This document shows, piece after piece, positions 1-7,150 of a stretch of DNA of 64,000 nt (positions within the stretch are counted from its first letter, which is position 1; every line of letters starts with the position of its first letter). The stretch covers positions 62,001 through 126,000 of the forward strand of contig CALXSF010000002.1 in NCBI GenBank assembly GCA_944391055.1, given 5' to 3'. Source of the DNA: an uncultured Kiritimatiellota bacterium (GTDB taxonomy: Bacteria; Verrucomicrobiota; Kiritimatiellia; RFP12; DVOR01). The position numbers and the translations under genes were made by a program. The notes below the pieces were generated by a model, which saw only the letters and a program-made list of their open reading frames with translations, was not told the DNA's origin and did no database searches.

Positions 1-581
1 TCGATGGCGGTGTACGGCTGCGCCCCCTCGGCCAGGTCCAGCCCCGTCAGCCACACGTTGCGCTCCTTCAACCCCTTCATCGCCTGCGCCAGGTTCACCA
101 CATGGGCGATGCGCAGATGCTCGGAGGCCCCCACCGAGGCCCGCACGACGGCCGGGGTCACCAAAACCCCGCGATCCTCCGGCAGGATGACCCCGCACAC
201 GCCGCAGGCCTCCGCCGTCCGAAGCAGCGAGCCCAGGTTCTGCGGGTCCTCGAGATGGTCCACGACCAACACGATCGCCTCCGGGTCGGCCTCCGCGGCC
301 TCGTAGATCTCCTCCACCCCCACATAAGGGTAACCACCCACGCGCACCGCGCAGCACTGATGGTTGATCTGCCCCAAGAGTCTGTCGCACTCCCCCCGCT
401 GGGCCGCGCGGACGGGCAGGCGGCGCGCCCGCGCGAGGGCGACCATCTCCTCCACCTCGTCCGTCGCCGGGCCCGAAGGCACGATCAGTTCATGGCATTC
501 CCGACGCCCGGCGCGCAAAGTCTCGAGCACGGGGCGCCGCCCATAGATCCACGCGTCCTTCCGTTTGCCTTTCTTGTCCAT
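1..581 (-). CDS. rlmB: 23S rRNA (guanosine-2'-O-)-methyltransferase RlmB, SpoU/TrmH family, 5' part only
   Basis: The gene reads leftward from an ATG at 581 and stays open through the window edge, so only the first 193 residues are present. The N-terminus (WIYGRRPVLETLRAG) is the substrate-binding region typical of RlmB and TrmH proteins. It is followed by the SPOUT motif 1 region (VVDHLEDPQNLGSLLRTAEA, then CGVCGVILPEDRG). The family methylates the 2'-O of a conserved guanosine in 23S rRNA using S-adenosylmethionine. The knotted SAM-binding C-terminus lies outside the window. The start is chosen because an extended -10 element ends 6 nt before it, which predicts a leaderless mRNA. TrmH-type tRNA methylation cannot be fully excluded without the C-terminus. 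Confidence 0.85.
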   Translation of the reverse strand, partial: MDKKGKRKDAWIYGRRPVLETLRAGRRECHELIVPSGPATDEVEEMVALARARRLPVRAAQRGECDRLLGQINHQCCAVRVGGYPYVGVEEIYEAAEADPEAIVLVVDHLEDPQNLGSLLRTAEACGVCGVILPEDRGVLVTPAVVRASVGASEHLRIAHVVNLAQAMKGLKERNVWLTGLDLAEGAQPYTAI

Positions 582-957
582 GCCACCACTATACCAAACG
601 CCGCGCGCTTCTGCCATGCCCGCGCCGCGATGGCGTTGAGGAGGGCACGTTGTAAGATTAGGCCGTGAAACTTCCCAAGGCGAAAAAGTGTGCGCCAGAC
701 CACCCGAAGGTGGTATCTTAGAGGCACGCAGTGGGAGAGCCGTTGCATTGTGCGACCGCACAATTAGGACGTAGTCCGAAACGTAGGAAATTTCGCAATC
801 ACGTCCGACTGTGCGCACGCGGCTCCGCGTGCCCTTTTCGGTATCTGATTGCAGGCAATTCCTACGGCCTCACGGGTGATACCGAAAAGGGCTTTCTCGT
901 CCCGGGGCCTTCTTCGGTCTCATCGTACGGGGCGGGAAACGGAGAAATCCCAGACAC
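582..957. other. Structured intergenic region with nested inverted repeats
   Basis: No gene is supported in these 376 nt. The stretch holds several perfect inverted repeats. ATTGTGC at 747-753 pairs with GCACAAT at 758-764. GCACGCGG at 815-822 pairs with CCGCGTGC at 825-832. A 15-bp repeat GCCCTTTTCGGTATC at 831-845 pairs with its exact complement at 878-892 across a 32-nt loop. The last two stems share 831-832, so they are mutually exclusive. It lies between divergent rlmB and the PEP-CTERM gene, so it could be a leader RNA, a regulatory switch or a small RNA. Confidence 0.55.
588..596 (-). promoter_or_regulatory. Extended -10 promoter of rlmB, predicted leaderless
   Basis: Read on the minus strand this is TGG TATAGT followed by GGTGGC and the ATG. 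The 6-nt gap from the -10 to the start codon puts the expected transcription start on or next to the A of ATG. No Shine-Dalgarno sequence fits. Confidence 0.6.
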
Positions 958-1683
958 ATGAAACACCTCCTCACCGCGGCCTTCGCCGCATTGGCCCTCG
1001 GCGCCGCCCAAGCCGTCACCGTCAACTGGACGGCAATCAGCCCGGAAAGCGCCACCACCGGCGGCTTCAACTCCACGGACGCGGGCACGAACCGCAGCAC
1101 GCTGGATCTCTCCGGCACGCTGACCTCCGACACGTGGGCGGTCAAGTGCTCGATAACCATCTCCAGCGCGGTCGACGTCAGCGGCTCCTGGCCGGTGCTC
1201 CTCGGCTTCGGCGGGACGGCCAACGCCAACGGCGACCCCCGCTTCTGCATCAACCCCAACTCCGACACGATCGAGTTCTCTGTGCCCAGCGACAGTGGGC
1301 AAGCGGGGACTTACTGGTTCACCACCACCGGCGACACCGCCACGGGGCTGGCCTTCGAGGACGGCACCTACACCTTCGTCATCTCCAAGGAGAGCGCCGA
1401 CACCTACGCGCTCTACATCGCGAAAGGTTCCGAGCCCGCGACGACGCCCTTCCTGACGATTACGAAGACCACGAGCGCCGCCGCCGACTGGACGGACACG
1501 ACGCTCTCCTGGGGCGCCCAGCGCGACAACAACAACAAACTGTCGGACTTCTCGGCCTGGGAGATCGGCGAGTTCGGCTACATTGATGAGAGTTACAGCG
1601 CCGCGCTCCTGCCCGAGCCGACGGCGTTGGCGCTGTTGGCCCTCGGCGCGGCGGGCCTGGCGCTCCGCCGCCGCGTGGCCTGA
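958..1683 (+). CDS. Exported PEP-CTERM sorting domain protein
   Basis: The 241-residue product has an N-terminal signal peptide (MKHLLTAAFAALALGAAQA). The middle is a Thr/Ser/Gly-rich, probably all-beta domain of about 190 residues that I do not recognise. The C-terminus is a canonical PEP-CTERM tail: LPEP, a hydrophobic helix (TALALLALGAAGLAL) and the basic end RRRVA. In Gram-negative bacteria such tails are recognised by the exosortase EpsH/XrtA system and usually mark surface or exopolysaccharide-associated proteins. No exosortase is in this window. A structured region precedes the gene and a strong intrinsic terminator follows, so it is probably a single-gene unit. The middle resembles LamG/laminin-like domains of other PEP-CTERM proteins in composition only. 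Confidence 0.85.
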   Translation: MKHLLTAAFAALALGAAQAVTVNWTAISPESATTGGFNSTDAGTNRSTLDLSGTLTSDTWAVKCSITISSAVDVSGSWPVLLGFGGTANANGDPRFCINPNSDTIEFSVPSDSGQAGTYWFTTTGDTATGLAFEDGTYTFVISKESADTYALYIAKGSEPATTPFLTITKTTSAAADWTDTTLSWGAQRDNNNKLSDFSAWEIGEFGYIDESYSAALLPEPTALALLALGAAGLALRRRVA

Positions 1684-1727
1684 GGGAAGACAATCGCCCA
1701 AGGGAGGGCACCTGCCCGCTCTCCCCG

Positions 1728-1763
1728 CCCCCGGCCCATCGGGCCGGGGGCTTTTGCGTTTTT
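1728..1763 (+). terminator. Intrinsic terminator after the PEP-CTERM gene
   Basis: A perfect 10-bp stem (CCCCCGGCCC, loop ATC, GGGCCGGGGG) is followed by a T-rich tract (CTTTTGCGTTTTT). Confidence 0.85.
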
Positions 1764-1866
1764 CGGGCACCCCCTTGGGGGCGCAACGAGGGCCTTCTTT
1801 CTTCTTCCTTTCCTTGACCCGTTCTATTGTGCAACATCCCCGCACTGGGGGGCAAAGGGATGGGGC

Positions 1867-1895
1867 TTGACTTTCGGGGGAGCGTTCGGCATAAT
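1867..1895 (+). promoter_or_regulatory. Sigma-70-type promoter of the CBM48-like protein gene
   Basis: A -35 TTGACT at 1867-1872 and a -10 CATAAT at 1890-1895 are separated by 17 nt. The 14 nt TTGACTTTCGGGGG are identical to the start of the ackA promoter at 20627. A 5' leader of roughly 35 nt carries the ribosome-binding site AAAGGAG before the ATG at 1938. Confidence 0.75.
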
Positions 1896-1937
1896 AGAGT
1901 GGCGTTTCAATAAGGAAACGTAAAGGAGCAAACGAAC

Positions 1938-2414
1938 ATGGCTACCAGAAAGCCCACCAAGACCACGACCGCGAAGGCCGCCGAGCCCAAGGCCGCCCCC
2001 GCCAAGAAGGCCACCGCCGCCAAGGGCGCCCGGGTGGCCAAGAAAGCCAAGCCCGCCGAGCCGGCGGTCACCGACGATCTCTTCACCGCCGCCGAGCCCA
2101 AGGCCGCCCCCGCCAAGAAGGCCGCCCCCGCCAAGAAGGCCGCCCCCGCCAAGGGCGCCCGGGTCACCTTCCGCGTCCGCGCCGAGGTGGGCAGCAAGGT
2201 CTACCTCGCGGGCTGCTTCAACGATTGGGACCCCACCGCCAAGCCCATGGCCGACAAGAACGGCGACGGTGAGTTCACCTGCACCCTCACCCTCCCCAAG
2301 GGCCGTTACGAATACAAGTTCGTCATCAACGGCACCTGGTGCGCCGACCCGGAGTGCACCGATTGGGTGCAGAACGACATGGGCACCCTCAACAGCGTCA
2401 AGGTCGTCGACTGA
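1938..2414 (+). CDS. Small protein with a Lys/Ala/Pro-rich histone-like tail and a C-terminal CBM48-type domain
   Basis: The 158-residue product has two parts. Residues 1 to about 75 are low-complexity Lys/Ala/Pro with repeats of the type AEPKAAPAKKA, resembling histone H1 or AlgP-like tails. Residues from about 76 onward (VTFRVRAEVGSKVYLAGCFNDWDP, cited here in part) form an early set-like glycogen-binding fold of the CBM48/AMPK-beta type, with the expected GCFNDWDP, GRYEYKFVINGTW and ending NSVKVVD. Such domains bind alpha-glucans or serve as protein modules; no catalytic domain is attached. The gene has its own consensus promoter, a good ribosome-binding site and a terminator, suggesting strong expression. 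Roles in glycogen-granule binding or nucleoid binding are inference. Confidence 0.75.
   Translation: MATRKPTKTTTAKAAEPKAAPAKKATAAKGARVAKKAKPAEPAVTDDLFTAAEPKAAPAKKAAPAKKAAPAKGARVTFRVRAEVGSKVYLAGCFNDWDPTAKPMADKNGDGEFTCTLTLPKGRYEYKFVINGTWCADPECTDWVQNDMGTLNSVKVVD
1979..2164 (+). repeat. Internal direct repeats coding the Lys/Ala/Pro tail
   Basis: A unit coding AEPKAAPAKKA occurs at about 1979-2011 and again from about 2091, followed by further tandem copies of GCCCCCGCCAAGAAGGCC. The stretch GCCAAGGGCGCCCGGGT closes both blocks (about 2020-2036 and 2148-2164). Such repeats are expected to vary in copy number. Confidence 0.75.
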
Positions 2415-2435
2415 GGCGCCTTGCCTGCCCCAACG

Positions 2436-2464
2436 AAGCCGCGCCTTGCCGCGCGGCTTTTTTT
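2436..2464 (+). terminator. Intrinsic terminator after the CBM48-like gene
   Basis: Stem AAGCCGCGC (2436-2444), loop CTTGCC, GCGCGGCTT (2451-2459), then a run of Ts to 2464. Confidence 0.9.
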
Positions 2465-2489
2465 GTGCCGCCGCGTGCCGCGCCGAATG

Positions 2490-2519
2490 TGCTATCATGG
2501 GGGCGGCACAAACAAGGAG
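2490..2519 (+). promoter_or_regulatory. Extended -10 promoter and ribosome-binding site of the YhcH-type gene
   Basis: TGC TATCAT (-10 at 2493-2498) lies in the TGTGCTA context seen throughout the window. AAGGAG at 2514-2519 sits 7 nt before the ATG, so this copy drives a short leadered mRNA. Confidence 0.65.
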
Positions 2520-2526
2520 CACCGCC

Positions 2527-2991
2527 ATGATCGTCGACACCCTCGAGAACGCAGAGAAACTGAACCTCGGCCCGCGCTTCGCCAAAGCCTTCGCATGGCT
2601 GCGGGATCCCGCCAATGCCGCGCTCCCCGCGGGCCATCACGTCATCGAGACGGCCCCGGACGGCACCGAGACGCTGTTCGCCAACATCCAGGAATACGAC
2701 ACCCGCGCGCCGGAGGCCTGCCCGCTGGAGTTCCACCGCCGTTACGCCGACATCCAGTTCCTCTTTGAGGGGAACGAGGCCATCGGCTGGCGCCCCCTCA
2801 CGGCCGACCTCGCCGTGACCAAGCCTTACGACGAGGCCGCCGACATCGGCTTCGTCGCCGGCGTCGGCACGCCCGTCCCCTTCCCGAAGGACGGCTTCTT
2901 CGTCCTCTTCCCGCAGGACGCCCACGCCCCGGGCCAACGCACCCCCGCCGCGGCGCGCGTCCGGAAGGCCATCGTCAAGGTGTTGCTCTGA
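2527..2991 (+). CDS. YhcH/YjgK/YiaL family protein (cupin-fold, sugar-metabolism associated)
   Basis: The 154-residue product matches the YhcH/YjgK/YiaL (DUF386) family in length and motifs. These include the N-terminal MIVDTLENAEKLNLGPRF, the central LEFHRRYADIQFLFEGNEAIG with its conserved H-x3-Y-x-D-x-Q pattern, and FFVLFPQDAHAPG near the end, where the His and Asp belong to the metal-binding cupin pocket. Family members accompany sialic acid, beta-galactoside (EbgC) or other sugar catabolic genes; some act as anomerases or sugar isomerase helpers. A ribosome-binding site 7 nt upstream supports the start. The next gene, nadK, begins 9 nt after the stop, so the two are probably co-transcribed. 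Confidence 0.85.
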   Translation: MIVDTLENAEKLNLGPRFAKAFAWLRDPANAALPAGHHVIETAPDGTETLFANIQEYDTRAPEACPLEFHRRYADIQFLFEGNEAIGWRPLTADLAVTKPYDEAADIGFVAGVGTPVPFPKDGFFVLFPQDAHAPGQRTPAAARVRKAIVKVLL

Positions 2992-2999
2992 CGCGCCCC

Positions 3000-3890
3000 A
3001 TGCGCCCCATCTCCCGGCTCGCCGTCATCGCCAATCTCACGCGCCCCCGCGCCGCGGAGGGGTTGACGGCGCTCGCCCGCGCCGCCTCCGGGGCCGGGAT
3101 CGCGCTTTTGGCCTCCCCCGAGACCGCCGCCCGGCTGCCAGGCGCGCAGGTCTGCGGCGGCCCCGCCGACTTCGCCGCCGCCGGCGCGCAGGGCGTCGTC
3201 TCCCTTGGCGGCGACGGCTCCTTCCTCGCCGCCGCCCACGTCCTCGCCGCCGCCGGCGCGGAGCTGCCGCTGATCGGCCTGAACATCGGCCGCCTTGGCT
3301 ACCTCACCGCCGTGGACGAGGAGGGTTTCGGCGCGACGCTCCGCCTCTTGGCCTCCGGGCGTTATGCCGAGGAGGCCCGAACCGCGCTTGCCGCCGAGGC
3401 CCGCCGTGGCGGGCAGGCGCTCGCCCCCCTCCCGGACGCCCTCAACGATGTGGTAATCGCCCGTGCCGAGGGGGGCCACGCCTTCGCCCTCGAGCTTTCC
3501 ATCGACGGCGCCCCCGTGGCGCGTTGGCTTTGCGACGGCGTGATCGTGGCGACCCCCACCGGCAGCACCGCCTATTCCCTTTCCGTCGGCGGGCCTGTCA
3601 TGGCCCCCGCCGTGCGCGCGCTCGTCGTCAGCGTCATCGCGCCGCATGCCCTCAGCGCCCGACCCCTCGTCGTCCCGGACGCCGCACGCCTGGAGATTCG
3701 CATCGCCGAGGATCGCGGCGCGCCCGCGACCGTCTATGCCGACGGCCAGTCCGCGCGGTCGCTCCTCCCCGGCGACGCCGTCGCCGCCGCCGTCTCCCCC
3801 CGCCCCGTCCGCCTCCTCGTCCCCGAGGGGCGCAACCCTTACGCCCCCCTTTCCCGCAAGCTCGGCTGGGGCGTCCCCTTCGCCCGCTGA
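3000..3890 (+). CDS. nadK: NAD kinase
   Basis: The 296-residue product has the diagnostic NAD kinase signatures. GGDGS with its catalytic Asp is near residue 72, GLNIGRLGYLT follows the nucleotide-binding loop, and the glycine-rich VATPTGSTAYSLSVGGPVM lies in the C-terminal all-beta domain. The enzyme phosphorylates NAD+ to NADP+ with ATP or polyphosphate in the cytosol. Length and motif order are normal. It follows the YhcH-type gene with a 9-nt gap and no terminator, and a separate promoter for the next gene lies just downstream. I saw no regulatory signal specific to this gene. Confidence 0.95.
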   Translation: MRPISRLAVIANLTRPRAAEGLTALARAASGAGIALLASPETAARLPGAQVCGGPADFAAAGAQGVVSLGGDGSFLAAAHVLAAAGAELPLIGLNIGRLGYLTAVDEEGFGATLRLLASGRYAEEARTALAAEARRGGQALAPLPDALNDVVIARAEGGHAFALELSIDGAPVARWLCDGVIVATPTGSTAYSLSVGGPVMAPAVRALVVSVIAPHALSARPLVVPDAARLEIRIAEDRGAPATVYADGQSARSLLPGDAVAAAVSPRPVRLLVPEGRNPYAPLSRKLGWGVPFAR

Positions 3891-3910
3891 CGCCTTTGGG
3901 GCGTCTCCCT

Positions 3911-3919
3911 TGGTATCCT
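3911..3919 (+). promoter_or_regulatory. Extended -10 promoter of the alpha/beta hydrolase gene, predicted leaderless
   Basis: TGG TATCCT (-10 at 3914-3919) ends 7 nt before the ATG at 3927, leaving no room for a ribosome-binding site on a transcript that starts at the usual distance. Confidence 0.5.
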
Positions 3920-3926
3920 TCCCGCC

Positions 3927-4724
3927 ATGCTGGTTTGGCTGATAGGGTGTTACGCGGCGGCGCAGGCGCTCTGGGCGGCGGTTGTCGAGACGGCGCGTTT
4001 GGGCGATCGCCGCGCCGATCGCGTGCGTGGGTTCGCCTTGGGCCCGCGGGACGCGGCGCGGTGCGCGGTGTTGCTGCATGGGTTCGCGGACACGCCGGAG
4101 GCTTGGCGGCGCGAGGCGGCGGCGTTGGCGGCGCGGGGCTGGCGCGTGATCGTCCCCGCGCTGTCGCACCGGGCCACGGAGCGGACGTGGCTGTGCGTGG
4201 CGGGGGCGTGGGTGCGCCGGGCCCGGCGGCGTCACGCGCGGGTTGAGCTGTGGGGGCATTCGATGGGCGGCGCGGTGGCGCTGGCGGCGGCCGCGGAGGC
4301 GCGGCCCGACGCCTTGGTGCTCTGGGCGCCTTTCGTGGAGCCGTGGCTGGGGCGGCGGCGCGTGGCGGCGCTCCACGCGGCGCACCGGCTTTGTCTTCTG
4401 TGGCCGCGCACCTTCACCTTTTTCCCGGCGGCCAGGGAAGGCAGGGGGCCGGAGCCGACGGCGTATCGCGTGGGGCGCGTCATCCCCGTGCGCACCTTCG
4501 CGGCGATGCTGCGGATGGGCGACCGGGCGCGGCAGGCGGCGCGGGAGGGGCCGCCGTGCCCCGTCACGGTGTTGCTTTCCAGGCGCGACACGGTGGTGGA
4601 CAACGCCGCCACGTTGCGGGCGCTGCCCGGCGCGCGGGTGCGGTGGGCGGCCGACGCACGCTCCGGCCATGCGCTGACGAACGCCGCCGATTGGCGGGAA
4701 AACCTCGCGGCTGTGCTACAATAA
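3927..4724 (+). CDS. Alpha/beta-fold hydrolase, membrane-anchored
   Basis: The 265-residue product starts with a hydrophobic helix (MLVWLIGCYAAAQALWAAVV) that probably anchors it in the inner membrane. The fold is shown by the oxyanion strand VLLHGFADTPE, the nucleophile elbow GHSMGG with Ser112, an acid-containing SRRDTVVDN and the terminal SGHALTN histidine, in the order of serine hydrolases of the S33/lysophospholipase type. The substrate cannot be read from sequence; lipid or peptide esters are typical. The last bases of the gene contain the -10 element of the following gene. Confidence 0.8.
   Translation: MLVWLIGCYAAAQALWAAVVETARLGDRRADRVRGFALGPRDAARCAVLLHGFADTPEAWRREAAALAARGWRVIVPALSHRATERTWLCVAGAWVRRARRRHARVELWGHSMGGAVALAAAAEARPDALVLWAPFVEPWLGRRRVAALHAAHRLCLLWPRTFTFFPAAREGRGPEPTAYRVGRVIPVRTFAAMLRMGDRARQAAREGPPCPVTVLLSRRDTVVDNAATLRALPGARVRWAADARSGHALTNAADWRENLAAVLQ
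4714..4722 (+). promoter_or_regulatory. Extended -10 promoter of the HAD-radical SAM gene, inside the upstream coding end
   Basis: TGC TACAAT (-10 at 4717-4722) overlaps the last codons of the hydrolase gene, whose TAA is at 4722-4724. It ends 6 nt before the ATG at 4729, so the mRNA should be leaderless. Confidence 0.6.
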
Positions 4725-4728
4725 GGCC

Positions 4729-6339
4729 ATGAAACGCGCCATTCTCTTTGATATCGACGGCACTCTCCTCTATGCCAAAGGATTGGGCCGCCCGGCCTTC
4801 GCCGAAGCCTTCGCCGCCGCCTACGGCGCCACCCCCGAGGTGGGGCGCGTCTCGTTCGTGGGTGCCACGGACACCGCCGTCATCCGCGCCCTCGCCGCCG
4901 AGTGCGCCGTCGCCTCAACCCCCGCGCGGGAGGAACGTTTCTTCATCGAGCTCACCAAGCGGCTGGAGCCGCGCCTCGCCGCCGGCCCGCTCGAGGTTTA
5001 TCCAGGCGTGCGGGACTTCTTGGGGGCGCTTCGTGCGCGGGGCTTCCTGCTTGGCGTCGTCACCGGGAACATCCGCGCCATCGCCTGGGCCAAGCTGATC
5101 CACGCCGGGCTGGCCGAGTATTTCGATTTCGGCGCCTACGCCACGGACAGCCATGACCGCGACGTCATCGCCGCCGTCGCCTGCCGGCGCGCCCGCGCGC
5201 TCGGCGCCGAGCCCTGCCTCCTTGTCGGCGACACGCCCAAGGACGTCCGGGCCGCCCATGCCGCCAAACTCCCCGCGCTCGCCGTCACCGTCGCCGGGTG
5301 GGAGCCGCCCGAGGCGCTCCGCGCCGCCGGCGCGGACGCCCTGCTCGCCGGCTACGGGGACTTGCCCGCCGCGCTCCGCGCCGTCGAGACGCTCGCGCCC
5401 CCGCCCCCGCTGCCCATCCGCGTGCTTGCCTGGGAGCTGACCCGCCGCTGCCCGATGGCCTGCCGGCATTGCCGCGGCGCCGCGCGTGACGAGGCCTATG
5501 CGGGCGAGCTCACCGACGCGGAGTGCCGCCGCGTCCTTGACACGCTGGCCGCCGCCTATCCGCCAGGCCGCAGGCCGCTCCTCATCCTCACCGGCGGCGA
5601 GCCCATGTGCCGCGAGGGCCTCGAGGGGCTTGTCCGCCACGCCTCCGGCCTCGGGTTCCCCTGCGTGCTGGCCCCTTGCGGCCGTTTCGCCACCGCCGAG
5701 CGGCTCCGCGCCCTCAAGGAGGCTGGCGTGCGGGCGCTCTCCATCAGCGTCGACGGCCCCGACGCCGCCGTGCACGACGCCTTCCGCGGCGTCCCCGGCG
5801 CCTTCGCCGTCGCGCTCGACGCGATGGCCGCCGCCCGCGCCGTCGGCCTCCCCTTCCAGCTCAACCACACCGTCACCCGCGCCGGGCTTGGCACGCTCCG
5901 CGCCATGCGCGACCTCGCGCTCGCCCAAGGCGCCACGCGCATCGACTATTTCTTCCTCGTCCCGGTCGGGCGGGGCGCGGCCATCGCCGACCAATGCCTC
6001 GACGCCGCCGAGCGCGACCGCGCGCTTGGCGAGATCCTCGACCTCGACGCCGAGGGGCTCCTCCCCGTCCACGTCACCTGCGAGCCCCACGTCCTCGCCC
6101 TCGCCGCCGGACGTGCCGAGCCCCCGAGAAGCCGCCTCAACGGCTGCATGGCCGGGGCGGGCTTCTGCTTCCTTGCGCACGATGGCCGCCTCCAGCCCTG
6201 CGGATTTTACGAGGCCGACGGCGGCTCCGTCCGCGACTTCGCGTGCGACCTTCCCGCCGCCTACCGCGCCAGCCCGCTTTTCGCCCGCCTCAAGGGCGGC
6301 CCCGTCTGCCTTGCCCGCGCCGCCGCGCAAACGCGCTGA
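4729..6339 (+). CDS. Fusion protein: HAD-superfamily phosphatase and radical SAM/SPASM enzyme of AhbD/NirJ type
   Basis: One uninterrupted 536-residue frame joins two enzymes. Residues 1 to about 220 are a phosphoglycolate-phosphatase-like HAD domain (FDIDGTLL with Asp8/Asp10; VVTGN; LVGDTPKDVRAA). A proline linker (APPPPLPIRV) leads to a radical SAM domain with the cluster motif CX3CX2C at Cys241, Cys245 and Cys248, then LTGGEP and SISVDGPD. The C-terminus has a SPASM-type auxiliary cluster region with Cys473, Cys480, Cys491 and Cys527; its GCMAGAGFC and LQPCGF pattern resembles AhbD and NirJ of alternative heme or heme d1 synthesis. The radical SAM part may process a tetrapyrrole or a peptide; the HAD substrate is unknown. 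No frameshift is needed to join the halves. Confidence 0.85.
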   Translation: MKRAILFDIDGTLLYAKGLGRPAFAEAFAAAYGATPEVGRVSFVGATDTAVIRALAAECAVASTPAREERFFIELTKRLEPRLAAGPLEVYPGVRDFLGALRARGFLLGVVTGNIRAIAWAKLIHAGLAEYFDFGAYATDSHDRDVIAAVACRRARALGAEPCLLVGDTPKDVRAAHAAKLPALAVTVAGWEPPEALRAAGADALLAGYGDLPAALRAVETLAPPPPLPIRVLAWELTRRCPMACRHCRGAARDEAYAGELTDAECRRVLDTLAAAYPPGRRPLLILTGGEPMCREGLEGLVRHASGLGFPCVLAPCGRFATAERLRALKEAGVRALSISVDGPDAAVHDAFRGVPGAFAVALDAMAAARAVGLPFQLNHTVTRAGLGTLRAMRDLALAQGATRIDYFFLVPVGRGAAIADQCLDAAERDRALGEILDLDAEGLLPVHVTCEPHVLALAAGRAEPPRSRLNGCMAGAGFCFLAHDGRLQPCGFYEADGGSVRDFACDLPAAYRASPLFARLKGGPVCLARAAAQTR

Positions 6340-6363
6340 CAGTCCCCTTTGCCTCCCGCGGCG

Positions 6364-7110
6364 TCACGGGAAGAACTCGGCGAGCGCGGGGTTTTCGCGG
6401 AGCGCCTGGCGCAGGGCCATGGTAAACCGTTCTGCGCCTTGGAGATTGAGGTGGGTGGGGTCCATGAACAGCTCCTCGCCGTAAGGGAGGTCGAGGAGGT
6501 CAATGACGTATTGGTTGGGTTGGGCGGCGAGCCAATGGAGGCCCGCGCGCAGTTTCTCGCGGCCGGCGTAGAGGGCCATCCATCGGGGGGAGCAGGGGCC
6601 GACGAACCAGACGACGGGGCGTTTCGCCTGTGGGCAAAGCGTGCGGAGCGCGGCCTTCCACTCGTCGGGGAAGGCGAAATCCTGTGCGGTGATGGTGGCG
6701 TTGATGAAGGCCCATTCCTCCGGCGTGCGGCTGAACACCTGAAGGGTGGCGCCGTTGTCGATCCGTTTGGTGACGGACATTTTGGCGTTGAGCCATGCGG
6801 CGAGGTTGGGGCGCAGGGCGCCGTGGAAGCGGATTCCGGGAATCCGGGCCTTGAGGGGCCGTTTCTCCGGCGGGAGCCGTTTGCGCACTTCGGGGTCGCC
6901 AAGCACCAGGCGATAATCGCCGACCAGTGTCGGTTCGGGCGTCCCCCCGAAACCCCAAGGGTCAAGATTGACGAGGATGGGGGCGTCGCCTTCCTGTCTC
7001 AAGAACGTGGCGAGCAGGAACAGCGTCTCCCCCTGCGCGCTGCCGTCCATGCCATAATTGAAGGCGTGCGGGGAAAGCAGCGAGGGGGCAACGTTCTGAC
7101 TGGCGCGCGA
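6364..7110 (-). pseudogene. 5'-truncated SGNH/DltD-like hydrolase remnant
   Basis: The frame ends at 6364 and contains recognisable parts of an SGNH-hydrolase-like protein. SRASQN looks like the block-I serine region, then come FNYGMDGSAQGE, LVNLDPWGF and, near the C-terminus, DPTHLNLQGAERF, which is the Asp-x-x-His catalytic box. What is missing is everything before the block-I serine: no signal anchor, no hydrophobic strand, and no start codon. The upstream in-frame sequence runs into the 3' end of the permease gene. The first ATG is at 7050 and would discard the block-I serine, giving 228 residues. I read this as a decayed gene whose 5' end was lost. Relatives acylate or de-acylate envelope polymers. 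Confidence 0.5.
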
Positions 7111-7150
7111 AGGGGCGCGCTTTAAGGCGGGGTGGGGGCGCCGAGAGGGC

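Noticed and set aside
862..1845. Antisense frames opposite the PEP-CTERM gene
   Set aside because: Arg/Gly-rich low complexity, no family motif, and they cross the terminator.
6340..6363. Terminator between the HAD-radical SAM gene and the SGNH remnant
   Set aside because: Only a 5-bp stem is possible (TCCCG with CGGGA) and it extends into coding sequence.
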